A stretch of DNA of 64,000 nucleotides from Kitasatospora sp. NBC_01246 (GTDB taxonomy: Bacteria > Actinomycetota > Actinomycetes > Streptomycetales > Streptomycetaceae). The position numbers were made by a program, and so were the translations under genes. The stretch covers positions 5,456,001 through 5,520,000 of the forward strand of contig NZ_CP108484.1 of assembly GCF_036226505.1 (NCBI RefSeq). Reading direction: 5' to 3'. The notes beneath the pieces are model-generated. The model was not told the DNA's origin, did not search any database, and saw nothing but the letters and a program-made list of their open reading frames with translations. This document shows, one piece after another, positions 19,609 through 27,851 of the stretch; position 1 is the first letter of the stretch; every line of letters begins with the position of its first letter.

Positions 19609-21894
19609 TCAGCTCGCGCCGCTGTCCGGCTCGAAGCGGATCAGCACGGCCTTGGAGGTCGGGGTGTTGCTGATGTCCGCGGTGGAGTCCAGCGGCACCA
19701 GCACGTTGGTCTCCGGGTAGTACGCCGCCGCGCCGCCGCGGGCCACCGGGTAGTGCACCACCTTGAAGTGCGGGGCGCGCCGCTCCACGCCGTCCTTCCA
19801 CTCGCCGACCAGATCGACGTACCCGCCCTCGGTCAGGCCCAGCTCGGCGGCGTCGACGGGGTTGACCAGCACGACCCGGCGGCCGCCGGTGATGCCGCGG
19901 TAGCGGTCGTCCAGGCCGTAGATCGTGGTGTTGTACTGGTCGTGCGAACGGAGCGTCTGCAGCAGCAGCCGGCCCGGCGGGACCTCGGGCGCGGTGAGCG
20001 GGTTGACCGTGAAGTTGGCCAGCCCGGTCGCGGTCGGGAAGGTCCGGGAGTCGCGCGGCCCGTGCGGCAGGGTGAACCCGCCGGGCCGGCGGACCTTGTC
20101 GTTGAAGCCGTCGAAGCCCGGCACCACCCGGGCGATCCGGTCCCGCAGGGTGTCGTAGTCGTCGGCGAAGTCCTCCCACGGGACGTCGTCCCCGGGGCCG
20201 AGCGCCGCGCGGGCCAGCCGGCAGACGATCGCCACCTCGGAGAGCAGCCCCGGCGCCGGCGGGCGCAGGCCGCCGCGCGAGGAGTGCACCTGGCCCATCG
20301 AGTCCTCGACGCTGACGAACTGCGCGCCACTGGCGGTGACGTCCCGGTCGGTGCGGCCGAGGGTGGGCAGGATCAGCGCCCGGGCCCCGGTCACCACGTG
20401 CGAGCGGTTGAGCTTGGTGGAGACGTGCACGGTGAGCCGGCAGCGGCGCATCGCCGCCTCGGTGACCTCGGTGTCCGGGGTGGCGGCGACGAAGTTGCCG
20501 CCCATCGCGAAGAACACCTTCACCCGGCCGTCGCGCATCGCGCGGATGGTGTCCACCGAGTCGTAGCCGTGCGCCCGCGGCGGCTCGAAGCCGAACTCGC
20601 CGCCCAGCGCGTCCAGGAAGGCCGCCGAGGGCCGCTCGAAGATGCCCATCGTCCGGTCGCCCTGGACGTTGCTGTGTCCGCGCACCGGGCAGACCCCGGC
20701 GCCCGGGCGGCCGACGTTGCCGCGCAGCAGCAGGAAGTTGACCACCTCGCGGATGGTCGGCACGGCGTGCTTGTGCTGGGTGAGGCCCATCGCCCAGCAG
20801 ACGATGATCTTCCGGGAGGAGAGCACCAGGCGGCCCAGCTCCTCGATCTGCTCCCACGGCAGGCCGGTGGCGGCGAGCACCTCCTCGCGCCGGGTCTGCC
20901 GGGCCTCGGCGGCGAACTCCTCGAAGCCGTGGCAGTGCCGCGCGACGAACTCCTCGTCGACGCCGCCGTCCGCGTCGAGGACGAGCCGGTTGAGCGCGCG
21001 GAACAGGGCGAGGTCGCCGCCGAGCCGGATCTGCAGGAAGAGGTCGGTCAGCTTGGTGCCGTGGCCGGCCAGGCCGCGGGCGTTCTGCGGGTTCTTGAAC
21101 CGTTCGAGGCCGGCCTCGGGCAGCGGGTTGACGCTGACGACGGTGGCACCCGCGCGCTTGGCCCGCTCCAGGGCGGAGAGCATCCGCGGGTGGTTGGTAC
21201 CCGGGTTCTGGCCCGCCACGATGATCAGGTCGGCCTGGTAGAGGTCCTTGAGGCTGACGCTGCCCTTGCCGACGCCGAGCGTCTCGGTGAGCGCCGAGCC
21301 GGAGGACTCGTGGCACATGTTGGAGCAGTCCGGCAGGTTGTTGGTGCCCAGCCGGCGGGCGAACAGCTGGTAGGCGAAGGCGGCCTCGTTGCTGGTCCGG
21401 CCGGAGGTGTAGAAGGCCGCGCCGTCCGGGGTGTCCAGGGCGCGCAGCTCCTCGGCGATCAGCGCGAAGGCGTCGTCCCAGGCGATCGGCGTGTAGTGGG
21501 TGGCGCCCTCGTCCAGCAGCATCGGCTGGGTGAGGCGGCCCTGCTGGCCGAGCCAGTAGCCGGAGCGTTCGGCCAGCTCGGCCACCGGGTGGGCGGCGAA
21601 GAACTCGGCGCGGATCCGGCGCTCGGTGGCCTCCTCGGCGACGGCCTTCGCGCCGTTCTCGCAGAACTCGGCGGTGTGCGTCTTCCCGGGCTCGGGCCAG
21701 GCGCAGCCGGGGCAGTCGAAGCCGTCCGGCTGGTTGACCTTGCGCAGGGTGGCGAGGGTGCGCCGGGCGCCCATCTGCTCGGTGGCCATCCGGAGGCTGT
21801 GGCCGACCGCCGGCAGTCCGGCCGCGGCGTGCTGGGGCGCGGACACCACGGGGGCGTCCTGCGCGGGATCGCTCTGCGGGGCCGGTTTGGCCAT
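19609..21894 (-). CDS. FdhF/YdeP-type molybdopterin oxidoreductase
   Basis: 761 residues from the ATG at 21894, which has GAGGAG 8 nt upstream. The length matches E. coli YdeP (about 760). Features: an N-terminal cysteine cluster (FDCPGCAWP and a later Cys) for a possible Fe-S site, YTSGRTSNEAAF, GQNPGTNHPRML, and a C-terminal molybdopterin-dinucleotide domain (RSHDQYNTTIYGLDDRYRG). YdeP-like proteins resemble formate dehydrogenase alpha subunits but lack selenocysteine and a clear partner; YdeP is linked to acid resistance in E. coli, and the physiological substrate is not known to me. No FdhD or membrane subunit is adjacent. Confidence 0.92.
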   Translation of the reverse strand: MAKPAPQSDPAQDAPVVSAPQHAAAGLPAVGHSLRMATEQMGARRTLATLRKVNQPDGFDCPGCAWPEPGKTHTAEFCENGAKAVAEEATERRIRAEFFAAHPVAELAERSGYWLGQQGRLTQPMLLDEGATHYTPIAWDDAFALIAEELRALDTPDGAAFYTSGRTSNEAAFAYQLFARRLGTNNLPDCSNMCHESSGSALTETLGVGKGSVSLKDLYQADLIIVAGQNPGTNHPRMLSALERAKRAGATVVSVNPLPEAGLERFKNPQNARGLAGHGTKLTDLFLQIRLGGDLALFRALNRLVLDADGGVDEEFVARHCHGFEEFAAEARQTRREEVLAATGLPWEQIEELGRLVLSSRKIIVCWAMGLTQHKHAVPTIREVVNFLLLRGNVGRPGAGVCPVRGHSNVQGDRTMGIFERPSAAFLDALGGEFGFEPPRAHGYDSVDTIRAMRDGRVKVFFAMGGNFVAATPDTEVTEAAMRRCRLTVHVSTKLNRSHVVTGARALILPTLGRTDRDVTASGAQFVSVEDSMGQVHSSRGGLRPPAPGLLSEVAIVCRLARAALGPGDDVPWEDFADDYDTLRDRIARVVPGFDGFNDKVRRPGGFTLPHGPRDSRTFPTATGLANFTVNPLTAPEVPPGRLLLQTLRSHDQYNTTIYGLDDRYRGITGGRRVVLVNPVDAAELGLTEGGYVDLVGEWKDGVERRAPHFKVVHYPVARGGAAAYYPETNVLVPLDSTADISNTPTSKAVLIRFEPDSGAS

Positions 21895-22312
21895 GACTGC
21901 GCTCCTCGGCTGTGCTCGTCCGGCCGCCGCTCCGTCGCGTGGCCCGCCGTCCATCCTTCCACCCGTTCGAGTCGTCCGGGCCATCCCGGTAACGGTCCCG
22001 GCCGACCCCGCACGGTGCGTGGATGGGGTGCGGCCGCTTCGAGAGGCGGGGGCGCGGGTGACCGGCCACCGCGCGGGCCCGGCACGACCTGTCCCGACCA
22101 GCAGCGGCCGGCGCTGTCCGCGCGCCGGGGCCCGCCCGCGCGCCGCGGCCCCGGGAGGCCCTCCGGGCCAGGAGCGCCCCGGCCGGGGCCGTGGTGCCGA
22201 TCCGGCGCCCTCCCGGCCCCGGGACGTCGCCTCGGGCCAGGAGGCCGGTGCCTGCCTGACCGCGCTGGAGCGCGGGACCGGCATCACGCCGAGCGGGAGC
22301 TGGACCGTCGTG
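21895..22312. other. Intergenic region, nothing recognised
   Basis: 418 bp, very G+C-rich, between two leftward genes. It must hold the promoter of the oxidoreductase gene and the end of the flavoprotein operon. I see no gene, RNA or convincing operator. Confidence 0.4.
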
Positions 22313-24343
22313 TCAGCTCCGGACCACGTCACCGCCGAGGACCTGGTCGAGGAGCTGTTCGGGCCCCGAGCCGGCCGGGCGGGGCCCCGGGCCGACCACG
22401 CGGGCCGCGAGCGGCGCGGTGGGCCGCCCGGTGGGCCGCCCACCCGCCGCCGGGAGGGCCGCCAGGGCCCGCAGGATGGCCCGGGCGGCGGCGTCGTTCT
22501 GGCGAAAGCCCGGGGAGTCGGTGCGCGGCCGGGCGAAGGCGGCCGCCGCGCGCAGACTGGTGTGCGGGCCGAGGGCGGTGCGCCGCGGGTGCGGCCCGCC
22601 GTCCAGGGCCGGGTCCAGGACCCGGCTGTCCCCGGGCCGGATGGTGAGCAGCCCGGAGCGGTGGGTGTGCTCCTCGTCGCTGACCACCTCCTCCACGATC
22701 CGCCCGGCGCGGTGCAGGTCCCGCAGGACCGGGTCCCGGGTGCGGGCCAGCGCGTGCTTGGGCAGGTACGCCTCGATCAGCGCGGTGGCCTCGACGCGGT
22801 GCCCGGGCACGGTGCTACCGGACGCCCGCCAGGTGCCGGTCGCCTCGTCCCGGTCGACCCGGACGCCCGCGCCCAGGAAGCGGACCACGCCCGCCTCGGA
22901 GAGCGCGAGCAGCTGGCGCAGCCGGAAGCCGGGCGGGCCGGAGGCGAGGTAGCTGAAGTAGCCGAAGAACCACTCGTCGACCTCCTCGCCGACCGAGCGG
23001 GCGGTGAGCCGGCCGGAGGCCAGCACGCGGGGCAGTTGGCCGAAGAGCGAGAGCAGGGCGAGGAAGGCGCCGAGGTCGGCGCTGTGGGCCGGGTCGGCGC
23101 GGCGGTCGGCGTCCTCGGCGATGTAGCCGCGCAGATGGCGCTGGAGCTCCTCGGCGGAGCCGAGTTCGAGACCGGCCAGCGGGAAGTCGAGCCGTTCGAA
23201 GTCCAGCCGGTCGGCCTCGTCGGGGACGGCCCGGGCGATCAGCCGGGCGAGCTCGGGCGCGTACCAGTCGTGGGCGTCGTAGCCGGCGAGGAACTCGGCC
23301 CAGGGGAGCGCGGTGCGTTCGGGGTGGGCGTGGAACAGTTCGTGGTAGTGCCCGAAGCCGATGTCCTTCGCCATCAACGGCCAGAAGTCGCGGCGCAGTT
23401 CGAGCGGCCCGGGGCGCGCGAGAACGGCGTCCACGGCGGCCGCGTCGAAGTAGCGGGGGAGCGGGGCGGGCGGCCCCTGGAGCCGGTAGCCGGTCTTGGA
23501 GTGGTAGGGAACACCGCGCCGGGAGCCGACGTGGATCACCGGCTCGCGGCCGGAGGGCCGGTAGACCGGGCCGTCCGGCGTCTCCTCGAAGCGGCCGCCC
23601 CGGCCTTCGGTGAGCAGGGCGACCAGGTCGACGAAGGCGAGCCCGAAGCCGCGCAGGACGACGTGCTCGCCGGCGCCGATGCCGCTCAGGTCGGCGTCGG
23701 CGGAGAAGGCGGGCGGCAGGTGGAAGCGGCCGTGCCGGGCGGCGAACCCGGCGTCCGCGGCGTACCGGGGGTGCGGCGCGGAGTCGAGGTGGCCGAGGGT
23801 CAGGGTGACGTGGTCGGCGGTGAGCACCCGGTCCCCGAGGTGGACCAGCTGCGGGCCGTCCACCGGGCCCTCGACCCGGCGGACGGTGTCCCGGTGCACG
23901 GTGACGGTGATGTGCGGCGGGAGGTCGGCGACGGCGCGGCGGAACACCCAGTCCAGGTAGGCGCTCTGGGCCCGGCGGGTGGGGAAGTCGGTGGGCGCCA
24001 GGGTGCCCAGCTCGGCCCGGACCGCCGGGTCCTCGACCTCCCGGTAGGGCGCGAACTCCGTCTGCCGGGCGGCCCATTCGGCCAGCGAGGGCCCGGGGCG
24101 GACCGGTCCGTCGATGGTGGACCGCTCGTCGGTGAACATCGTGACGTCCTCGGCCATCGAGTTCATCCGGAGCAGCGGGGACTGGTCGTAGCGCCAGATC
24201 CGGCCCGCGCCGGGCGGGTGCGGGTCGACCAGGTGGATCTCCAGCGGGCGCTCGGAGGGCAGGAGTTCGGCCGCGTTGGCGGCGATCCGCTCCAGCAGCC
24301 CGGTACCGCGCGGGCCGGCGCCGACGATCACCAGGGTGGTCAA
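22313..24343 (-). CDS. FAD/NAD(P)-binding flavoprotein (NAD_binding_9 type)
   Basis: 676 residues starting with TTG at 24343: the TTG overlaps the permease stop (TTGA), GGGGGG lies just upstream, and the Rossmann motif follows at once (LVIVGAGPRGTGLLERI). The dinucleotide-binding N-terminus resembles flavoproteins annotated as FAD/NAD(P)-binding domain proteins, distant from lysine/ornithine N-monooxygenases; a second motif, HVVLRGFGLAFVDLVALLTEGRGG, supports NAD(P)H use. Such proteins often occur beside ABC transporters and flavin monooxygenases in actinobacteria. Here it is translationally coupled to an amino-acid-type permease and divergent from an SsuD-like monooxygenase operon, suggesting redox chemistry on the imported compound. 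The reaction is unknown. Confidence 0.85.
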   Translation of the reverse strand: MTTLVIVGAGPRGTGLLERIAANAAELLPSERPLEIHLVDPHPPGAGRIWRYDQSPLLRMNSMAEDVTMFTDERSTIDGPVRPGPSLAEWAARQTEFAPYREVEDPAVRAELGTLAPTDFPTRRAQSAYLDWVFRRAVADLPPHITVTVHRDTVRRVEGPVDGPQLVHLGDRVLTADHVTLTLGHLDSAPHPRYAADAGFAARHGRFHLPPAFSADADLSGIGAGEHVVLRGFGLAFVDLVALLTEGRGGRFEETPDGPVYRPSGREPVIHVGSRRGVPYHSKTGYRLQGPPAPLPRYFDAAAVDAVLARPGPLELRRDFWPLMAKDIGFGHYHELFHAHPERTALPWAEFLAGYDAHDWYAPELARLIARAVPDEADRLDFERLDFPLAGLELGSAEELQRHLRGYIAEDADRRADPAHSADLGAFLALLSLFGQLPRVLASGRLTARSVGEEVDEWFFGYFSYLASGPPGFRLRQLLALSEAGVVRFLGAGVRVDRDEATGTWRASGSTVPGHRVEATALIEAYLPKHALARTRDPVLRDLHRAGRIVEEVVSDEEHTHRSGLLTIRPGDSRVLDPALDGGPHPRRTALGPHTSLRAAAAFARPRTDSPGFRQNDAAARAILRALAALPAAGGRPTGRPTAPLAARVVGPGPRPAGSGPEQLLDQVLGGDVVRS

Positions 24344-25380
24344 CGCGTCCCCCCGGCTGCGGTCTTGGCGCCGGTCGCGGCGTCGGCCCCGGCCGGGGCG
24401 TCGGCGGCAGCGCGCAGCCGGCGCCAGGCCGCGCGGGCCTTCTGCAGCGGGGTGGGCGGCAGGCCGTCGCGGGTGGCGCCCTTGGCGTAGTGCCGCTCGA
24501 CGTAGTACTGGCCGACGGACAGCACGGTGGTGATCACGATGTACCAGATGGTGGCGACCATCAGCATCGGGATGACCTGGTAGGACTGCAGGTAGACCAG
24601 CTGCACCGAGTAGAGCAGGTCGGAGACGGCCAGCACGCTGATGATGCTGGTGCCCTTGAGCGCGCTGATCAGCATGTTCCCGGCGGTGGGGACGATCGAG
24701 CGCATCGCCTGCGGGACGATGATCCGGCGCAGCACCCGCCACCGGCCCAGCCCGAGCGCCGAGGCGGCCTCCAGCTGGCCGCGGTCGACCGAGAGGATCC
24801 CGCCGCGCACCACCTCGGCGGCGTAGGCGGCCTCCAGCAGGGTCAGGCCGACCACGGCGGTGAGGGTGGGGCCGAACAGGTTGACGGTCCGGACGGTGAC
24901 GAACTCCGGGCCGAACGGGATGCCCAGGCCGAGCGTCGGGTAGAGCGCGCCGATGTTGAAGAAGAGCAGCAGCTGCACCAGCGCCGGGGTGGAGCGGAAG
25001 ATCCAGATGTACGTCCAGCTCAGCGTGCGCAGCACCGGGTTGCCGGAGAGCCGCATGGTGGCGAGCACCGTGCCGAGGACGAAGCCGAGGCCGAGCGTGA
25101 CGGCGGTCAGCCACAGGGTCAGGGTGAGGCCGTTCAGGACCGAGGTGGCGGTGAACCAGTCGGCGACGACGTCCCATTGGAAGGCCTTGTTGCGGATCAC
25201 CGAACTGAGGGCCATCGCGAACAGCAGCAGCGCGACGGCGGCGGAGACCCACTGGCCGGGCCGGCGGCGGGCGACGAGCCGGGCCGAGGGGTCGACGACG
25301 GCGCCGGCGGGCGGCCCCGGGTCCGGCACGGGGTTCTCGGTGAGGGAGGGCGCGGGAAGGACGTCCTGCGGGGTGGCCAT
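24340..25380 (-). CDS. Polar amino-acid-type ABC transporter permease
   Basis: 346 residues, ATG start. A Pro-rich N-terminal tail, a first helix near 48-65, then the His/Glu/Gln-family permease domain (five helices) with the EAA loop QLEAASALGLGRWRVLRRIIVPQAMRSIVP shortened in form and the typical FRSTPALVQL. It is strongly similar in layout to the permease at 28839, including YYVERHYAKGA and PPTPLQKARA near the end, so the two are paralogues. It forms an operon with the flavoprotein (TTGA overlap) but has no ATPase of its own; the ATPase of the divergent operon probably serves both. A promoter is visible: TTGACA (25522-25527, minus strand) and TACGAT 19 nt on. Confidence 0.92.
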   Translation of the reverse strand: MATPQDVLPAPSLTENPVPDPGPPAGAVVDPSARLVARRRPGQWVSAAVALLLFAMALSSVIRNKAFQWDVVADWFTATSVLNGLTLTLWLTAVTLGLGFVLGTVLATMRLSGNPVLRTLSWTYIWIFRSTPALVQLLLFFNIGALYPTLGLGIPFGPEFVTVRTVNLFGPTLTAVVGLTLLEAAYAAEVVRGGILSVDRGQLEAASALGLGRWRVLRRIIVPQAMRSIVPTAGNMLISALKGTSIISVLAVSDLLYSVQLVYLQSYQVIPMLMVATIWYIVITTVLSVGQYYVERHYAKGATRDGLPPTPLQKARAAWRRLRAAADAPAGADAATGAKTAAGGTR

Positions 25381-25496
25381 GAGGAGGCTCCAGGCGGAAG
25401 CTGCGGGCAGGCGGGAGGTACGGGGGTGGTCACGTACGGCCGTCGGGCCGGCTCGCGTCCCTCAACGCGACCGGCTCCGCACTGCTCTCCGCATTG

Positions 25497-25527
25497 ATCG
25501 TACGCATGCGCGAACGAGGGCTGTCAA
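25497..25527 (-). promoter_or_regulatory. Candidate promoter of the permease-flavoprotein operon
   Basis: On the minus strand, TTGACA (25527-25522) and TACGAT (25502-25497) are separated by 19 nt, somewhat long. Transcription would begin near 25490, leaving a 5' leader of about 110 nt. Confidence 0.45.
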
Positions 25528-25625
25528 GGGTGGTGCCGCCGGGGCACACGGCGACAAGTGATCGCAACAGAGCGGTAATGGACGGTGGTTGACGCCGTGC
25601 ATCCTTCACTGCTCAACTTGTGCTC

Positions 25626-25703
25626 ATGTACGCCGAGCAGCTCCTGGTCACCCGCGACCACATCGACTTCGGTCGGGTGTGGTCCGCGGCGTGTCGCGGC
25701 TGA
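25626..25703 (+). CDS. Cys-containing leader peptide (putative attenuator peptide)
   Basis: A 25-codon ORF, ATG to TGA, encoding MYAEQLLVTRDHIDFGRVW followed by SAACRG. The LLVTRDHIDFGRV...SAACR pattern matches, from memory, short actinobacterial peptides annotated as putative leader peptides before sulfur-assimilation genes (typically LTRRHVDLxRVxSAxCR). The lone Cys codon two codons before the end would stall a ribosome short of charged Cys-tRNA. Hairpins at 25713-25730 and 25744-25761 follow. It lies 424 nt before a sulfonate-monooxygenase-like gene, which supports cysteine-responsive attenuation of that operon. TTGACG at 25589 is a possible -35 box. Confidence 0.7.
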   Translation: MYAEQLLVTRDHIDFGRVWSAACRG

Positions 25704-25712
25704 CCCGGCAGC

Positions 25713-25761
25713 GGGCCGTCCAGCCGGCCCTGTCCTCCTAGGAGCCTCCTCCCTCGGAGGC
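25713..25761 (+). promoter_or_regulatory. Candidate attenuator hairpins after the leader peptide
   Basis: GGGCCG-N6-CGGCCC (25713-25730), the palindrome CTCCTAGGAG (25735-25744), and GCCTCC-N6-GGAGGC (25744-25761). The palindrome and the third stem share base 25744 and adjacent complementary sequence, so alternative foldings are possible, as expected for an attenuator. Confidence 0.5.
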
Positions 25762-25974
25762 CCTCCTCGCGGAGACCTCTCCCTCGGTGCCCCGTCGCGG
25801 GCCGGGTAGGCCGTCCAGTCCCGTACGGACGGCCGTTTCAGGCGCACGCTGCCGCCTTCAGCCTTCCGTACCCCACTGCACTCCGGCAGTTCTCCGTCGC
25901 CCTTCCGCCGACGTCGACGTCTTCGCCGACGTCGTCACCGTCACGTGCCCGTGCCCGTCGATCCGCGTGCTCCG

Positions 25975-26029
25975 CTCCGCCCTCCCCGCTCGGCCCTCTT
26001 CGCTCCGCGCTCCCCGCTCGGCCTTCTCG
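25975..26029 (+). repeat. Imperfect 28-bp tandem duplication in the 5' leader
   Basis: CTCCGC-[C/G]-CTCCCCGCTCGGCC... occurs twice in tandem (25975-26002 and 26003-26029), pyrimidine-rich on the mRNA, within the 424-nt leader before the monooxygenase gene. Function unknown; a C-rich unstructured stretch of this kind could be a Rho loading site. Confidence 0.7.
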
Positions 26030-26127
26030 CTCCCCGCTCCGTGCTCCAAGCCTGGCTCTGCCACGGCCTGTTCCGGTCTGCCCACCCGCAGCCGCCGGAT
26101 TCCGTACGACCCGAAAGGTCAGTCACC

Positions 26128-27294
26128 ATGCCCGTCGAATTCCTCGGCATCGCCGCCACCGGTGATGGTTCGGAGACCACCCCCCGCTCCACGGCGGCCT
26201 TCGACCGCGACTACACCCTGCGGCTGGCCCGGGCCCACGAGGACAACGGCTGGGACCGCGTGCTGTTCGCCTACGGCGCCGGCGCCCCCGACCCGGCGGC
26301 GGCCGCGGCGTTCCTCGCGGCCCGGCTCGACCGGCTCCAGATCCTGCTGGCCCACCGGCCGAACGTCTCCTACCCGACCTACGCGGCGAAGACCTTCGCC
26401 ACCCTGGACCGGATCAGCGACGGGCGGCTCACCGTCCACTTCATCACCGGCGGCAACGACCACGAGCAGCAGCGCGAGGGCGACTTCCTGACCAAGGACC
26501 AGCGCTACGCCCGCACCCGTGAGTACATCGGAATCGTCAAGAAGGCGTGGACCAGCACGGAGGCCTTCGACCACGAGGGCGAGTACTACCGCTTCAACGA
26601 CTTCGTCTCGGACGTCTTCCCCGTCCAGGCCCCGCGCCCGGGCGTCTCCTTCGGCGGCTCCTCGGAGGCCGCCTACGCGGCCGGCGGGGCGGAGGCGGAC
26701 ATCTACTGCCTCTGGGGCGAACCGCTGGCCCGGACCGCCGAGCAGATCGAGCGGGTCAAGGAGGCCGCGCGGGCCGCCGGCCGGACGGACGTGCCGCGCA
26801 TCCAGGTCGCCTTCCGGCCGATCATCGCGCCGACCGAGGAACTGGCCTGGGAGAAGGCGTACCGGACGGTGGACGCGATCCGGGCCCGCAAGGAGTCCGG
26901 CGAGCTGGTCCGGCGCGGTGCGGCCGCGGCCCGGACCCCGGAGAACACCGGGTCGCAGCGGCTGCTGGAGATCGCCGCGGCCGGCGAGCGCTACGACCGC
27001 GCGCTCTGGACCCCGACCGCGGCCGCCACCGGCGGGGCCGGCAACTCCAACGCCCTGGTCGGCACGCCGGAGACGGTCGCGCAGGCGCTGCTCGACTACT
27101 ACGACCTCGGCGTGGACATCCTCTCCGCGCGCGGCTACGCGCTGCTCGACGACGCGATCGACTTCGGCCGGTACGTCATCCCGCTGGTGCGCGAGGAGGT
27201 CGCCCGGCGGGACGCCGCGAAGGCGGCCGAGGCGGCCGAGCGGGAGGCCCGGGCCGAGCGCGACCGCCACCAGCTGATCGCGGTCCAGGCGTGA
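26128..27294 (+). CDS. LLM-class flavin-dependent monooxygenase (SsuD-like)
   Basis: 388 residues, ATG with GAAAGG about 8 nt upstream. TIM-barrel luciferase-like enzyme with the landmarks of alkanesulfonate monooxygenases: DRVLFAYGA, ILLAHRPNVSYPTYAAKTFATLDRISDGRL, HFITGGNDHEQQREGD, YTRTREYI-type segment and PGVSFGGSSEAAY. These enzymes use reduced flavin and O2 to cleave C-S bonds or oxidise related substrates in the cytoplasm. It heads an operon with overlapping GTGA junctions to a GNAT enzyme and a binding protein, behind a Cys leader peptide, so an organosulfur substrate is likely. A flavin reductase is not present nearby; the divergent flavoprotein might supply electrons. Confidence 0.92.
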   Translation: MPVEFLGIAATGDGSETTPRSTAAFDRDYTLRLARAHEDNGWDRVLFAYGAGAPDPAAAAAFLAARLDRLQILLAHRPNVSYPTYAAKTFATLDRISDGRLTVHFITGGNDHEQQREGDFLTKDQRYARTREYIGIVKKAWTSTEAFDHEGEYYRFNDFVSDVFPVQAPRPGVSFGGSSEAAYAAGGAEADIYCLWGEPLARTAEQIERVKEAARAAGRTDVPRIQVAFRPIIAPTEELAWEKAYRTVDAIRARKESGELVRRGAAAARTPENTGSQRLLEIAAAGERYDRALWTPTAAATGGAGNSNALVGTPETVAQALLDYYDLGVDILSARGYALLDDAIDFGRYVIPLVREEVARRDAAKAAEAAEREARAERDRHQLIAVQA

Positions 27295-27851
27295 GCGGCA
27301 CCAGCCTGGCGACCGAGGTCCGCCGGGTGACGATCGACGATCCCCTGGTCGAGCCGCTGCTGCGGGAGCTCACCCACGAGTACGTCACCCGCTACGGGCC
27401 GGATGCCCGGGAGGAGATGAGCCGGTACCCGAAGGACGCCTTCGCGGAGCCGGCCGGCGTACTGCTGCTCCTGCTGGAGGACGGCGAGCCGGTGGCCGGC
27501 GGTGCGTACAAGCGGTACGACGAACGGACCGCCGAGGTGAAGCGGATGTGGACGCATTCCGCGCACCGCCGCCGGGGGCTGGCCAGCCGGGTGCTGGCCG
27601 AGCTGGAGCGGGCCGCGCGGGCGGTCGGCTACACCCGGATCTTCCTCACCACCGGCCCGCGCCAGCCCGAGGCCAGGGGGCTCTACCTGGCGACCGGCTA
27701 CACCCCGCTGTTCGACGTCGACGCCGATCCGCTGGAGATCGGCCCGCTGGCGTTCGAGAAGTCCCTGCCGGCCCGCACCGACAGCGAGCGGGCCGAGGCC
27801 CCCGCGCGACCCCATCACGCACCGACCCCGAAAGGCGCCCAACTCCCGTGA
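27291..27851 (+). CDS. GNAT-family N-acetyltransferase
   Basis: 186 residues from GTG at 27291, overlapping the monooxygenase stop (GTGA), which fixes the start. GNAT fold: the acetyl-CoA-binding pyrophosphate loop HSAHRRRGLASRVLAELERAA (R/Q-x-x-G-x-A type), then FLTTGPRQPEARGLYLATGYTPL. The last 30 residues are Pro/Ala-rich and unstructured. Its place inside the operon suggests it acetylates the imported compound or an amine product, or detoxifies it; substrate unknown. Confidence 0.88.
   Translation: MSGTSLATEVRRVTIDDPLVEPLLRELTHEYVTRYGPDAREEMSRYPKDAFAEPAGVLLLLLEDGEPVAGGAYKRYDERTAEVKRMWTHSAHRRRGLASRVLAELERAARAVGYTRIFLTTGPRQPEARGLYLATGYTPLFDVDADPLEIGPLAFEKSLPARTDSERAEAPARPHHAPTPKGAQLP

Noticed and set aside
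19556..22069. Very long minus-strand open frames in other phases across the oxidoreductase gene
   Set aside because: Arg/Pro/Gly-rich translations lacking domains; the real gene is the frame with YdeP motifs.
22419..22952. Plus-strand ORFs antisense to the flavoprotein gene
   Set aside because: Compositional shadows; the minus-strand frame has clear Rossmann motifs.
25381..25507. A 25-codon minus-strand ORF (MRTINAESS...) in the leader of the permease operon
   Set aside because: It has no Cys and no leader-peptide pattern, and its start overlaps the predicted promoter spacer.
25585..25809. A 74-codon plus-strand ORF before the monooxygenase gene
   Set aside because: It overlaps the better-supported leader peptide in another frame and its translation is low-complexity.
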